Shown: positions 1 to 9,107, numbered from the stretch's first letter. The stretch: 48,226 nucleotides of DNA from CAZGSD01 sp964528305 (GCA_964528305.1 CAZGSD010000005.1:1-48226); one strand, 5' to 3'. A program made the numbers and translations. Notes: a model not told the origin generated them from the sequence alone.

Positions 1-152
1 TTGGCTAAAACACGCCCCTCTTCTTCAAACATCTGGACATATTGTTCCATCTCAGCCCCCTCAGCCGCCAAAATTCTCTGTTGATCGGCAGCAGGCAATT
101 GCTGAAAAGAATAAGCCGCTTCCACCAATTTTTTAAATTCTTCTTTAGTCAT
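1..152 (-). CDS. hypothetical protein, N-terminal part only
   Basis: An open minus-strand frame starts at an ATG at 152-150 and runs off the left edge, giving about 50 residues. It begins MTKEEFKKLVEAAY and contains a short helical stretch (LPAADQQRILAAEGAEMEQY) rich in Glu, Ala and Gln. No signal peptide or membrane segment is visible. It starts 10 bases after the stop of the 486-residue gene at 163-1623 on the same strand, so the two are probably co-transcribed. I do not recognise the family. The acidic helical character suggests a small soluble protein or the start of a coiled-coil protein; function unknown. Confidence 0.6.
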   Translation of the reverse strand, partial: MTKEEFKKLVEAAYSFQQLPAADQQRILAAEGAEMEQYVQMFEEEGRVLA

Positions 153-162
153 ATATTAGTAT

Positions 163-1623
163 TTATCTAGCAGCCATCATGGGCCCTTCCGACTTTTTAC
201 CTCCAATCACATACTCTTTGATCGCTTTATTATAAGCCAACTCAGCTTGGGCAAATTGGCCCATATGATAAAAATTTCTCCCTCTACCAATCTCCATATT
301 TTCTTTAAAATCAGCCCTATTTCCAAATCGCTCGCTCAAATGGGCATACACAACATTGGCTCTATCCGCTCCAGCCACCATGTCCTGTATTTGCTGTGAC
401 AATTTCAAAACAGTATCAAAAGCTCCAACCTTCAAAGCATCACGCGCATCAGTCAAAAACACTTTAAACAGCTGCTGCAAGCCCAAATCTTCCGCGCGTT
501 GCTCTACCCTCATCGAAGCCGCGTTCAAAGCCTTCACAGCCTTCTGCCCCAATTTTTCCATCTCACGACTATTCACCACTAAATTTTGGGCTTCCACCAA
601 AAGCTTCCATTGATCAGCCGCCTGCCGATATAAATCTCTAGCCGCCTTAGAATCACCAATTTTTCGATTACCCATCAAACGGCCGGCTTGCTCAAACAAA
701 CGCAACGCCTTGCCATAAACCTCCCCACCACGACGCGCCCCATCCAACTGATCCCGCCAACCGGCCGCCTCTCTTTCCGCCAAAGCCATCTCCATATATT
801 CATTAGCTCCAGCCAAATGATCCTTATTACCATCCTTACCCGCCTCTATCAAATTAGTCCTGGCAAACAAAAATCTCTTTGCCGCCTCAGCCTGATCACC
901 TTTCAAATCACTAAGATGCGCAGCCAAAACCGTCACTACCTCACTTTCAGCCCGGGCCAACTCCGCCCGTAAATTCTGCTTTAATGAAGCATCCATAACT
1001 CCTGGCAAATCAGCCAGTAAAACTCCCTGCATATCATAAACGCCTTTCAAAAGCCTCTCTACTTGAGAAGCGCTAAAAGCTCCATCACTTTGACTAACAT
1101 CTCGCAACCCAGCCGACATGGCCACATATTTATTATTAGCCGCATTACTCACCTCCTGTACTTTTTGATAATATTTTTTTATCACTACATCATCTGTGGC
1201 ATATTCATTGGCCCAATCTTCCACATCAACTTTAGCATCACCTAAAAACTTCTCAGCTTTAGCAAAATCAAAACCAGCCTGATCAGGCTTCATAGCCAAC
1301 AAATCCACCATCAACTTTGTTTTAGCTTTTAAATCTTCAGCCAAAACAATAAATTCCACAACTCCACCATCCAATCGCTTCAACACCTCCCCTTTTAACT
1401 GTTCGTCCAAATCAGGCATCGCAGCAATCTTTTTTTTCGCCGTATCCACCATATTTTTCACCTCCATGCCTGCTGACACGGGATTAGCTTTAATCTCACG
1501 CAAAGTCACCTCCACCACCTCTTTTTTCAATTGCTCAGAAGTTTTCATAACAGGCTTATCCGCACCCCCTCCATGAGGTTGTTCTGGAGCCCATTTAACT
1601 AATTGTTGCAACCCGTACATCAT
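163..1623 (-). CDS. hypothetical all-helical protein with C-terminal TPR-like motif
   Basis: A 486-residue soluble protein without signal peptide or membrane segment. It is almost entirely Ala-, Leu-, Lys- and Glu-rich helix. Near the C-terminus a stretch around residues 450-475 (MGQFAQAELAYNKAIKEY) matches the TPR pattern G/A...A...A..AI, so a helical-repeat scaffold is likely. Two adjacent ATG codons (1623, 1620) begin the frame, and a good extended -10 promoter (TGGTATAAT) lies about 30 bases upstream, supporting this start. The gene heads a minus-strand unit with the partial gene at 1-152 and is divergent from the hypothetical gene at 1704. I do not recognise the family and assign no function. 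Confidence 0.75.
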   Translation of the reverse strand: MMYGLQQLVKWAPEQPHGGGADKPVMKTSEQLKKEVVEVTLREIKANPVSAGMEVKNMVDTAKKKIAAMPDLDEQLKGEVLKRLDGGVVEFIVLAEDLKAKTKLMVDLLAMKPDQAGFDFAKAEKFLGDAKVDVEDWANEYATDDVVIKKYYQKVQEVSNAANNKYVAMSAGLRDVSQSDGAFSASQVERLLKGVYDMQGVLLADLPGVMDASLKQNLRAELARAESEVVTVLAAHLSDLKGDQAEAAKRFLFARTNLIEAGKDGNKDHLAGANEYMEMALAEREAAGWRDQLDGARRGGEVYGKALRLFEQAGRLMGNRKIGDSKAARDLYRQAADQWKLLVEAQNLVVNSREMEKLGQKAVKALNAASMRVEQRAEDLGLQQLFKVFLTDARDALKVGAFDTVLKLSQQIQDMVAGADRANVVYAHLSERFGNRADFKENMEIGRGRNFYHMGQFAQAELAYNKAIKEYVIGGKKSEGPMMAAR

Positions 1624-1653
1624 GGCTTACACCTAAATAATTTCAATCTAGCA

Positions 1654-1667
1654 ATTATACCACAAAA
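1654..1667 (-). promoter_or_regulatory. extended -10 promoter for the gene at 163-1623
   Basis: On the minus strand the sequence reads TTTTGTGGTATAAT, a perfect -10 hexamer preceded by TGTGn, the extended -10 (TRTGn) arrangement. No convincing -35 hexamer lies at 16-18 bases. The -10 ends about 30 bases before the ATG at 1623. The TTTTGTGkTAwAAT pattern recurs upstream of other minus-strand genes in the window (see 8408, 21847, 28732). Confidence 0.55.
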
Positions 1668-1703
1668 CATGCTAAAATTAAATCAAATAAATAACCAAAA
1701 CAC

Positions 1704-2620
1704 ATGGGAATAGCAGAACAGGGCGAACGAATCCTTATGGATTTAGCCAAAAAAAAAGCCTCCGAACTTCTAACCGAGCAAACCAAAACCTCTCCCGATA
1801 AACCCACGCCAGGAGGCCTCTTTGGCAAAATCATGGAAATGGTTACCGGTAAAAATCCCGAAGCCGCAGCCGAAGCGGAAAAAGCAAAAGGTGAAGCTCA
1901 AACCGAACGAGCCTCCCTTTGGAAAGAAGTTGGAAAATCATTATTCCTCCGCCAATTTCCNNNNNNNNNNNNNNNNNNNNNNNNNNNNNNNNNNNNNNNN
2001 NNNNNNNNNNNNNNNNNNNNNNNNNNNNNNNNNNNNNNNNNNNNNNNNNNNNNNNNNNNNAACGAGCCTCCCTTTGGAAAGAAGTTGGAAAATCATTATT
2101 CCTCCGCCAATTTCCTCGCTTGGCCGCCATGATCGATCTTAAAAACGCCGCCACTGACCTGAGAAATGCCGCCACCGGCAATAATCAGCGCCCCGAAACC
2201 GTCCCCTGGCAACATGAATTCGAAGCTATTTCCGCCTTTCTCATCCTCATTCCCAATGATTGGAAACATCATATTACCGACTTTTTCGCTGAAAACGAAA
2301 TTTTCCGTACCATGGTAGAACACTGGCCTGGTTTGGACGGAATAGATGCACCCATTATTGGCTCCACGGGCCTAATGAGCAAAGATCTACCAGGAATTGG
2401 CAAAGGCGGCTCCCTACGCAAAAGAATTTTAGAAGACAAAGACCCGGATGCTGTTATTGAGGTCCTGCGCATCATGCATCAAGATTTCGTAACTGGAAAA
2501 GTAGCCCTTGAGAAATTAAAAGATCAGTTTAGCAACCTTCCCTCTCTCAACCAAGTAGCTCTCAGCGCCTTGGGACTTACCGGAGGTTTAGCAGGCCCCA
2601 CACCAGCCTTGGCACATTAA
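1704..2620 (+). CDS. hypothetical protein interrupted by an assembly gap
   Basis: The frame begins MGIAEQGERILMDLAKKK and ends with PTPALAH. It is broken at an N-run whose two sides carry the same 55 bases. Removing the 100 N and one copy (155 bases) leaves 762 bases, a single intact frame of 253 residues, so this is one gene and not two fragments. The first 80 residues are charged and helical (Ala/Glu/Lys-rich), followed by a mixed domain with IPNDWKHHITDFFAENEIF and a Gly/Pro-rich tail. There is no signal peptide. The small gene at 2662 follows after 41 bases. The family is not recognised. Confidence 0.65.
1906..2115. repeat. 55-bp direct duplication flanking an N-gap (assembly artefact)
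   Basis: Bases 1906-1960 and 2061-2115 are identical (55 of 55) and are separated by exactly 100 N. Collapsing them restores the reading frame of the gene at 1704-2620. The same arrangement, with the same 55-base length, occurs at 7362-7571. This is the signature of two contigs sharing an assembly k-mer overlap that were scaffolded without merging. It is not a biological repeat. Confidence 0.9.
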
Positions 2621-2661
2621 GCCTTTAATCCTACATTTTTAAAATTTTCATACATACAACC

Positions 2662-2859
2662 ATGTCTGACACCAATCAAAATCTAACCGATCAAATACTT
2701 CAACTCTTGGACCTGTCCTCCATGGATCAGGCCGAAAAAAATCTCTGGACCATTCAGCTGCCCCATATGACCACGGAAGAAATGGAAAAACTCAAAGCAG
2801 TACTGGAAAAAGAGATCAAAAACATGATTGATATCTACCTCAAAGCCAAAAACAGCTAA
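2662..2859 (+). CDS. small hypothetical protein (65 aa)
   Basis: A compact acidic helical protein starting MSDTNQNLTDQILQLLDL, with a central TTEEMEKLKAVLEKEIKNM helix and no signal peptide or membrane segment. It follows the 253-residue hypothetical gene by 41 bases on the same strand, so co-transcription is likely. It ends 10 bases before the converging mscL stop. The family is not recognised. The ORF is credible because its amino-acid composition is protein-like and the opposite-strand frame over the same bases is not. Confidence 0.55.
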   Translation: MSDTNQNLTDQILQLLDLSSMDQAEKNLWTIQLPHMTTEEMEKLKAVLEKEIKNMIDIYLKAKNS

Positions 2860-2869
2860 ACACGGTTTT

Positions 2870-3244
2870 TTAAGATAGCGCATCCTTAGTAACTTTTTCC
2901 TTTTTCAAAACAACCTTCACTAAAACAAAAAACAGCAAAGCTATGATCACAAAATTAATCATCGCTGATATCACCATGCCCGGCTGAAAAGTAACCCCAT
3001 TCACCACAAAAGTCAGCGTTTTCAATCCCTCCGCAGGAAAAAGCAGCTGCAAAGCGGGCGTCAACAAACCAACCACGATAGATTGAACCAAAGCGGTTAC
3101 CGCACTACCTATCACTAAACCGGCGGCAATACCTATAATTTTATATTCTTTAATAAACTCAGTGAATTCATCAAAAACACCTCGAGCTTTTTTAGCCCTT
3201 TCTTTTAATTTCCCAATTTTCAGTCGCGATCTCTCATCCAACAT
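2870..3244 (-). CDS. mscL: large-conductance mechanosensitive channel MscL
   Basis: MscL forms a homopentameric inner-membrane channel that opens under membrane tension and releases solutes during osmotic downshock. The 124-residue protein has the expected architecture: a short N-terminal helix (FTEFIKEYKIIGIAAGLVIG), then the first membrane segment with the family-like pattern AAGLVIGSAVTALVQSIV (E. coli: AVGVIIGAAFGKIVSSLV), a periplasmic loop, and a second membrane segment (INFVIIALLFFVLVKVV) followed by a basic tail KKEKVTK. It has about 20 extra basic N-terminal residues compared with E. coli MscL. The -10-like TAGAAT lies only six bases before the ATG, so the transcript may be leaderless, or translation may begin further in. 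Confidence 0.85.
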   Translation of the reverse strand: MLDERSRLKIGKLKERAKKARGVFDEFTEFIKEYKIIGIAAGLVIGSAVTALVQSIVVGLLTPALQLLFPAEGLKTLTFVVNGVTFQPGMVISAMINFVIIALLFFVLVKVVLKKEKVTKDALS

Positions 3245-3250
3245 AAACTG

Positions 3251-3260
3251 ATTCTAACAC
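3251..3260 (-). promoter_or_regulatory. putative extended -10 element before mscL
   Basis: The minus strand reads GTGTTAGAAT, giving a TAGAAT hexamer with the GTGn extension. Its end is six bases from the ATG of mscL, so transcription would start at about the first codon. This resembles the elements at 8408, 21847 and 28732. Confidence 0.4.
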
Positions 3261-3426
3261 TTGGCTTTTACTTTCCCCGGGCAAAAGCAAGAACTACACC
3301 CTTTATATACTCCCACCACCTTCCCTAGATAAAGTTTTTATGCTAGACAATTCAGCCTTTTCTAGGCCTCCATTCAAAAACATCAATTACAAGCGAGGGG
3401 GTATTCCCTCTCTTTCAGCTTCCTGC

Positions 3427-3432
3427 TACAAT
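3427..3432 (+). promoter_or_regulatory. possible -10 hexamer for asnS
   Basis: TACAAT (5 of 6 to TATAAT) lies 26 bases before the asnS ATG in the 214-base divergent spacer between mscL and asnS. No clear -35 is visible at the right distance, so this is tentative. A short inverted repeat (GAGGG/CCCTC, 3395-3410) lies just upstream. Confidence 0.3.
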
Positions 3433-3458
3433 CCTGTGGCTAGATTAATTCTTTTCAA

Positions 3459-4757
3459 ATGTCATACACACTTATCAAAGATTTACACGAACACGTTGAC
3501 CAAACAGTAACGATAGCCGGCTGGATGTTCAACAAACGGGGCAGCGGCAAAATTTATTTCCTCCAGCTGCGTGATGGATCAGGGACAATTCAAGGTATTG
3601 TCGAAGCCTCCGCAGTATCAGCCGCCACGCTTGAAATAGCCGAGCAACTCACTTTGGAATCTTCACTGCTGGCCACCGGCAAAGTCAGCCGCCACCCCAA
3701 GCAGGCTGGTGTTTATGAGTTACAAATCACTTCTCTGGAAATAGTCCAATTAGCACATCCCGACTATCCAATTGGCAAAAAAGAGCATGGCATAGACTTT
3801 TTACTAGATCATCGCCACCTCTGGCTGCGCTCCAACCGACAATGGGCCATACAACGTATCCGCGACACCATCATCAGAGCCACTTTTGAATATTTCCACG
3901 CCAATAATTTCATCAAATTCGACTCCCCCATCCTCACTCCCAATGCCTGCGAAGGAACAACCGAGCTGTTTGAAATAGATTATTTCGAAATGGGCAAAGC
4001 CTATCTCAGCCAATCCGGTCAGTTATATCTGGAAGCCGCCATCATGTCTTATGGCCGAGTTTTCGATTTCGGCCCAGTATTCCGAGCTGAAAAATCCAAA
4101 ACTCGCCGCCATCTAACCGAATTCTGGATGATGGATGCCGAAGCAGCCTTCGCCGACTATCAAGACAATATGAATACCCAAGAAGCCTTGGTGCGCTTCA
4201 TACTAAGCAAAGTCCTAAACGAAAACCGCCCCGAATTGCAAATACTGGAAAGAAATATCTCCGCTTTGGAACAAGCCAATCAGCCATTCATTCGCAAAAC
4301 TCATGCCGAAGTAGTAGCTGAATTGCAATCTATGGGCTCAGATATTCAATCCATGGACGATTTAGGAGGTGATGACGAAACTATGTTAATGAAAAAATAT
4401 CACCAACCATTATTCGTTGAAAAATATCCTTCAGCCGTTAAAGCTTTTTACATGAAACGTGACCCGGCCGATCCCAGCCGCGTACTATGCTCCGATCTCC
4501 TCGCTCCAGAAGGATACGGCGAAATCATCGGTGGCAGCCAGCGCGAAGATAGTTACGAAGCCCTTTTACAACGCATACGCGAACATCATCTACCGGAAGA
4601 AGCCTTTCAATGGTATCTGGACCTACGCAAATTCGGCTCAGTACCACACTCCGGCTTTGGTTATGGCCTGGAACGACTAGTCACCTGGATTTGCGGCTTG
4701 GATCACGTACGTGAATCCATACCCTTCGCCCGCACCCCTTATCGACTCACCCCTTAA
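3459..4757 (+). CDS. asnS: asparaginyl-tRNA synthetase
   Basis: A class IIb aminoacyl-tRNA synthetase that charges tRNA-Asn with asparagine in the cytoplasm. Residues 1-110 form the OB-fold anticodon-binding domain (TVTIAGWMFNKRGSGKIYF). The catalytic core carries RHLWLRS, TPNACEGTTELF, the AsnRS-typical YLSQSGQLYLE, motif 2 FRAEKSKTRRHLTEFWM, EIIGGSQREDSYE and motif 3 GFGYGLERLVTWICG, ending in the characteristic IPFARTP. The NACEGTTELF and GGSQRE signatures separate it from AspRS and LysRS. The 432-residue length is normal. Having its own AsnRS means Asn-tRNA need not be made through the amidotransferase route. smpB follows after 12 bases. Confidence 0.95.
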   Translation: MSYTLIKDLHEHVDQTVTIAGWMFNKRGSGKIYFLQLRDGSGTIQGIVEASAVSAATLEIAEQLTLESSLLATGKVSRHPKQAGVYELQITSLEIVQLAHPDYPIGKKEHGIDFLLDHRHLWLRSNRQWAIQRIRDTIIRATFEYFHANNFIKFDSPILTPNACEGTTELFEIDYFEMGKAYLSQSGQLYLEAAIMSYGRVFDFGPVFRAEKSKTRRHLTEFWMMDAEAAFADYQDNMNTQEALVRFILSKVLNENRPELQILERNISALEQANQPFIRKTHAEVVAELQSMGSDIQSMDDLGGDDETMLMKKYHQPLFVEKYPSAVKAFYMKRDPADPSRVLCSDLLAPEGYGEIIGGSQREDSYEALLQRIREHHLPEEAFQWYLDLRKFGSVPHSGFGYGLERLVTWICGLDHVRESIPFARTPYRLTP

Positions 4758-4769
4758 AACCCGCCAGCC

Positions 4770-5243
4770 ATGAGCGCTCCACACAAAGACAAAAAGACCG
4801 ACTCTCGCCTGGCCGAAAACCGCCAGGCCTTTCACCAATACGAAATACTGGATAAATTCGAAGCCGGCCTGGTTTTAACCGGCGCAGAAGTAAAATCCTG
4901 CCGACAAAAACACCTCCACCTCAAAACAGCCTACATCAGCCTGGAAAACAGCCAAGCCGTACTCAAAAAATGCCACATAGCCGCTTACGCCGCCGCCGCG
5001 GACCAGCATTACCAGCCCGACCGTGAACGCCGCCTACTACTTAATCGCAAAGAATTAACCTTTTTACAAAAACAAACCAGCGAACATGGCCTAACCATCG
5101 TCCCCCTCTCCGCTTATCTAAAAAAAGGCAAAATCAAACTGGAAATCGCGCTGGTCCGTGGTAAAAAACTCCACGACAAACGCCAAACCCTCAAACGCAA
5201 AGCCCAGGACCGCGACATCGCGCGTTATTTCAGACGGGGATAA
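4770..5243 (+). CDS. smpB: SsrA-binding protein SmpB
   Basis: SmpB binds tmRNA and brings it to stalled ribosomes for trans-translation. The 157-residue protein shows the family core NRQAFHQYEILDKFEAGLVL followed by TGAEVKSCR, the central LKKGKIKLEIALVRGKKLHD segment, and the basic C-terminal tail DKRQTLKRKAQDRDIAR that enters the mRNA channel. It is encoded 12 bases after asnS. Its RNA partner, ssrA, lies in the same window at 27517-27933, so both trans-translation components are present. Confidence 0.95.
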   Translation: MSAPHKDKKTDSRLAENRQAFHQYEILDKFEAGLVLTGAEVKSCRQKHLHLKTAYISLENSQAVLKKCHIAAYAAAADQHYQPDRERRLLLNRKELTFLQKQTSEHGLTIVPLSAYLKKGKIKLEIALVRGKKLHDKRQTLKRKAQDRDIARYFRRG

Positions 5244-5267
5244 TTTTAATTTTCGCCTCAGTAGCCA

Positions 5268-8200
5268 TTAATTTTGTATTAATTGATTCACTGACTGGAC
5301 CTGCTCAAAGCCAGCTAAATCTTTGGAAATAGCTTTGTAGTAGAAATAAACCGGGCCTTGTTTAGACAAATCGTCACAACCACTCAGACTACCTCTTGCA
5401 CAATTGAAGTAAACAGACTGTTTTCCATTGTCAGGATTTTTCACCAAATCACCAGCTAGGGGGTTCGCCGCATTATACAAATTCTTAGGATCGATATCAT
5501 ATCCATCCCTCTCATCACCACTGCACCCATAAGCCTTGGTCCCATCAGACCTCAAAGCCTGATCACGCGGCACATTGGCCTTGGCATTCCCACCTTCCAA
5601 ACCAGTACATATCTCCAACCCCGGACCATAATATCGCAGATAATTCAAATCCACGACCCTCGCCCGACACATACCTGACAAGGCCTGGCCCGCATAATTA
5701 CTACAATAACCATCAGGCGAATCGACAACCGCGCCCGTTTCATCAGTAACTTTTTTACCATTAGCCACCGCATTACCTATACCATTCATGGATGAAATAC
5801 TGCCCTCTATCACCAACTGATTTCGAAAAACCTGCTGACGCTCATAATCATCTCCATTGAATTTAATAAAACCATTGTTGTTATCAAACTGTTTCAGCAT
5901 AGCCTTATCATAACTCTGCAGCACCCTATCCAGATAAATATGCGTATTCTTCAAATGCGTCACATCCTTATCCAGATACAAAAACCCTTGATTCTTAGGA
6001 GCTTGTTTATCCAAATCACGCAAAGCTATCAACCCAATCTGACTTCTACCATCACTAGGCATCAAATTAGAATTCAAGAAAATACTACCATTCTCCACAA
6101 TCAAGGTGATGTTTTTGGCAAAACTACAGATTCCCCCCTCACATTCAATAGTCAAATTACCATTCTTTAAATAATACACCTTGCCAGGCACTAGTTCATC
6201 CAACCCACGAACATCACTTAAATTATTCACGCCAACATCACGTCCAACATCACGTCCAACAGCAACCACCGTCTTCCCCGCCAAATACTTGGAAACATTA
6301 CGCAAAATCGCCTCTCGTCTCAGATTACTAGACACATTACCTAAACTGCGCAGAGACACATCAGCAGCTTTTTGCCCGAAATCAGTCACATAAACATTAC
6401 CCTGCACCCGCGCCACTGGATTAATCAAAATACCCGCTTTAATGCGCGGCAATTTACCGGAGAAATATTTAATAGCCTCATTAGCACCTTCAACATTATA
6501 ATTCACGATAGTATAGAGATAAGCACCAATATCAGCTAAAGAGGGGGCTTTAGTGTTATCATAAAACAACTGCCCTTTCAAATCACCACTTCCAGAAGTT
6601 TTCACTCCATCTGCAACAGATTTCGACTCTTGGCCTTTTTTATCCATAGCAATCAATTCATCCACAAATTGCATATCATAAACCTGATCCTGCGTTCCGA
6701 TATAGGCAGACACAGATAGACTATTAGCTCCGTTTTTTTGCTGCGACTCATACTTAAATGTCTGCAACTGATCAGGCGCCATTATATTAATAAACTTAAA
6801 CTCCTTATCACCCAGCACATGAGCCATCTTTTTCACCTCCACCAAAGGATTGAAACTAAACATAGTCCCGCCAGCCTTCATATAATCTTTCATCACACAC
6901 TTACCACTCTTCAATTCACCATATATACACTTGGCAGGCTGCCCAGCAGCCGCATATTTCATAAATAACAATTTCAACTCTTTCAGTTTAAGCAAATTCT
7001 GCCCGGTCAAACTACCACTATAACCATTCACTTCAGCAGGATAGTAAAACTTCTCATTCTCAAAACTATCCAGCATATTACGATCCGAAGTTGGCGCAAA
7101 TGAAGTTACTTTACCCACCCAGGCTATCGCATTAGCACTATATTCAAGCCCATCGGGAATCGCCTTGCCAAACAAATCTTGCGCAAAAGGCTTACGCACA
7201 GCGCCATCATTATTTGATTCAAAACGATTTTCCCCCTGATTTTGAGATTCTCTCGTAGTCTGGTTATAGTCGACACCATCCTCCCATTTCAGCTCGATTC
7301 TAGCGCAATATTTCTTCCCAGCCACCCCAGGCAAAGCCGCCATACTCATATCAGTATTAAGACATTGCTCAATCTGACTATCCGGAGTCTTTTTCCCCTC
7401 ATCCACAAAAGGAATTNNNNNNNNNNNNNNNNNNNNNNNNNNNNNNNNNNNNNNNNNNNNNNNNNNNNNNNNNNNNNNNNNNNNNNNNNNNNNNNNNNNN
7501 NNNNNNNNNNNNNNNNACATTGCTCAATCTGACTATCCGGAGTCTTTTTCCCCTCATCCACAAAAGGAATTACTATATCATACCCCTCTTTACCATCAGC
7601 ATCAGGAATTTTGTCAGGATCACTAATCCCAGGACAACTACCATCCAAATCACAATTACATCCTTTATCTTCTGTACTACAAATAGCTATATAATCCTCC
7701 GGCTCACCTTCTGGTAATACTTCTTCTGGAACCACTAAATCTTCCCAATGAAACCACACCCCAGTCCAATTCAACCAACCAACGGTTTCCGTCCAAACAG
7801 AACTACCGAGATTATCAAGCGTCCCCTCAACACGTCCTCTATTAGATCCACTGGCCACCGTCGTCATATGATATTGAAGAGCACCACTACCAGGCGGATT
7901 AGCAGTACCGTTAAAACTAAGATACCCAATATTATCCCCCCAGGCATTTCCACTTAACTTCACACTATCAAAATCCGGTGCCGCACCAGTAGTTTGAAAA
8001 GTCACAGCATAAGGCAGCTGGCCACAGGATATACCCAGGTTCTGAGCATTAACTCCACCAGGACAATACAAACTAACCCAGCCTAAATTGGTATTATACA
8101 CCCACCCTTCCAAACGATCCGGCCCAGACAAATCAGCTTTCATGCGAACACAAGCCTGATCCTTAGCTTCAACGCGATTATCGTCAAAATCCATAATTCC

Positions 8201-8398
8201 ACCATTATTCACACCAGCGACCGGCACTGCTATTGTACTACCAGTAATGTCATAACACGGCGGCGTAGCTTTATCATAAAAACCCGCGGCCGAAACTATT
8301 GTCGGCAACAAAATAACCAACCCCACCCCAGCAACAATTAATTTATGAAAAATCTTCTCCAGTGCTCTTTGCATTTTCATTTTATTTTTATTTAACAT
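5268..8398 (-). CDS. large secreted surface protein with GW-type repeats, interrupted by an assembly gap
   Basis: Removing the 100 N and one copy of the flanking 55-bp duplication gives one frame of about 991 residues from the ATG at 8398. A signal peptide is clear: basic start (MKMQRALEKIFHK), hydrophobic core, cleavage near IVSAAG. The next 200 residues hold three related motifs (GWVYNTNLGWVSL, GNAWGDNIGYLSF and VWTETVGWLNW), like surface-protein repeats of CPR bacteria. A Cys/Asp-rich linker (DPDKIPDADGKEGYD) resembles a calcium-binding loop. The remaining ~700 residues are beta-rich and Asn/Gly-rich with scattered cysteines, and I do not recognise them. No C-terminal anchor is seen. The upstream frame extends to 8458, but the -10 hexamer at 8408-8413 makes that start unlikely; ATGs at 8398, 8380 and 8374 are possible. 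Confidence 0.75.
7362..7571. repeat. 55-bp direct duplication flanking an N-gap (assembly artefact)
   Basis: Bases 7362-7416 and 7517-7571 are identical over 55 bases and flank exactly 100 N. Collapsing the pair joins the N-terminal and C-terminal halves of the surface protein in frame (3131 minus 155 is divisible by three). It has the same length and structure as the duplication at 1906-2115, pointing to an unmerged k-mer overlap. Confidence 0.9.
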
Positions 8399-8407
8399 AT
8401 TCATAGT

Positions 8408-8437
8408 ATTATAACACGAAACCCCCACTCCAAACAA
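8408..8437 (-). promoter_or_regulatory. promoter of the surface-protein gene
   Basis: On the minus strand a perfect TATAAT (8413-8408) is preceded by GTGT, giving an extended -10. TTGTTT at 8437-8432 could serve as a weak -35 with an 18-base spacer. The 21 bases ending in the -10 match the promoter of the membrane-protein gene at 28030-28701 in 17 positions. Transcription would begin near 8400. Confidence 0.55.
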
Positions 8438-8678
8438 CCTCACTACCCCCATTTCCAAGCAATTTCTACAGAACTGGGAGGCTTTTTACGCCCAAAATTC
8501 AATTTGACAACTTCTAAATACTATTTCACAAACACACCAACCCTCTATAAATCGCAAAACAAAGCCATAAATTGGCAATATACAGACAAAAAGGCTTACA
8601 CTAAAGCAAAGCCGCGGACCGCTTACCCGAACGTACAACCGCCAAAACACCCCCAAAACCGCAGCATCAAAAGCTTTC
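8438..8678. other. divergent intergenic spacer without a credible gene
   Basis: This is most of the roughly 340-base spacer between the surface-protein start and the HU gene. A 61-codon frame at 8504-8689 has low-complexity Lys/Thr/Asn/Pro composition, no ribosome binding site, and overlaps the HU -35, so I treat it as spurious. A TTGACA at 8504-8509 has no matching -10. I see no RNA structure. Confidence 0.5.
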
Positions 8679-8706
8679 TTGCCTTTTGACTTTCGACTCC
8701 TATAAT
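8679..8706 (+). promoter_or_regulatory. promoter of the HU gene
   Basis: TTGCCT (8679-8684, 4 of 6) is followed by a 16-base spacer and a perfect TATAAT (8701-8706), 32 bases before the ATG. Confidence 0.6.
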
Positions 8707-8738
8707 CGAGCTAGTCTAATTCTTAACCAAATAAGACC

Positions 8739-9014
8739 ATGACAAAACAAGATCTCGTAAACTCAGCTGCTAGCTCAGCTGGTGTTACAAAAAAGGACGC
8801 AGCTGCTGTCCTGGACGCTCTCCTGGAAAGCGTTACTAAATCACTCAAAAAGGGTGAATCTGTAACTATCACAGGTTTTGGTACATTCCGCGTATCAAAA
8901 AGAGCTGCTCGCACTGGTGTTAACCCAAGAAACCCAGGGCAAAAAATCAAGATCCCTGCTATGAAACTTCCTGCTTTCAAAGCTGGTAAATCTCTGAAAG
9001 ACGCTGTTAGATAG
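8739..9014 (+). CDS. HU-family DNA-binding protein
   Basis: A small histone-like protein that bends and compacts DNA as a dimer. The 91 residues align along the whole HU/IHF family: N-terminal helices (MTKQDLVNSAASSAGVTKKD), the hinge GFGTFRVSKRAARTGVNP, and the DNA-contacting beta arm with RNPGQKIKIPAMKLPAFKAG, including the conserved Arg-Asn-Pro tip. The usual N-terminal Lys-rich surface is present. It has its own promoter (8679-8706) and a strong terminator (9032-9070), so it is monocistronic. HU versus IHF cannot be decided from sequence alone, but a single hup-type protein is the likely reading. Codon use (GCT, GGT) looks like that of a highly expressed gene. Confidence 0.93.
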   Translation: MTKQDLVNSAASSAGVTKKDAAAVLDALLESVTKSLKKGESVTITGFGTFRVSKRAARTGVNPRNPGQKIKIPAMKLPAFKAGKSLKDAVR

Positions 9015-9031
9015 TATCTATCGGCCTTTTT

Positions 9032-9070
9032 AAAAACGCGCCCCGTGAAAACAGGGCGCGTTTTTATTTT
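9032..9070 (+). terminator. rho-independent terminator after the HU gene
   Basis: A perfect 12-bp stem (9032-9043 with 9054-9065, GC core CGCGCCC) closes a 10-base loop and ends in the T-tract TTTTTATTTT. It lies 17 bases after the HU stop. The upstream A-run could also make it work for minus-strand transcription. Confidence 0.9.
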
Positions 9071-9078
9071 CCTCTCTC

Positions 9079-9107
9079 TTGCCTATTTTTACAAAAAAAA
9101 GTACATT
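9079..9107 (+). promoter_or_regulatory. putative pheST promoter
   Basis: TTGCCT (9079-9084), a 17-base spacer and TACATT (9102-9107) lie between the HU terminator and pheS, about 34 bases before the ATG. The -35 is the same hexamer as at the HU promoter. Each hexamer matches consensus in 4 of 6 positions. Confidence 0.4.

Noticed and set aside
7346..7520. Apparent frameshift in the surface protein at the N-run
   Set aside because: It disappears when one copy of the 55-bp duplication and the 100 N are removed, so the gene is not a pseudogene.
8504..8689. 61-codon frame before the HU gene
   Set aside because: Low-complexity composition, no ribosome binding site, and it overlaps the HU promoter.
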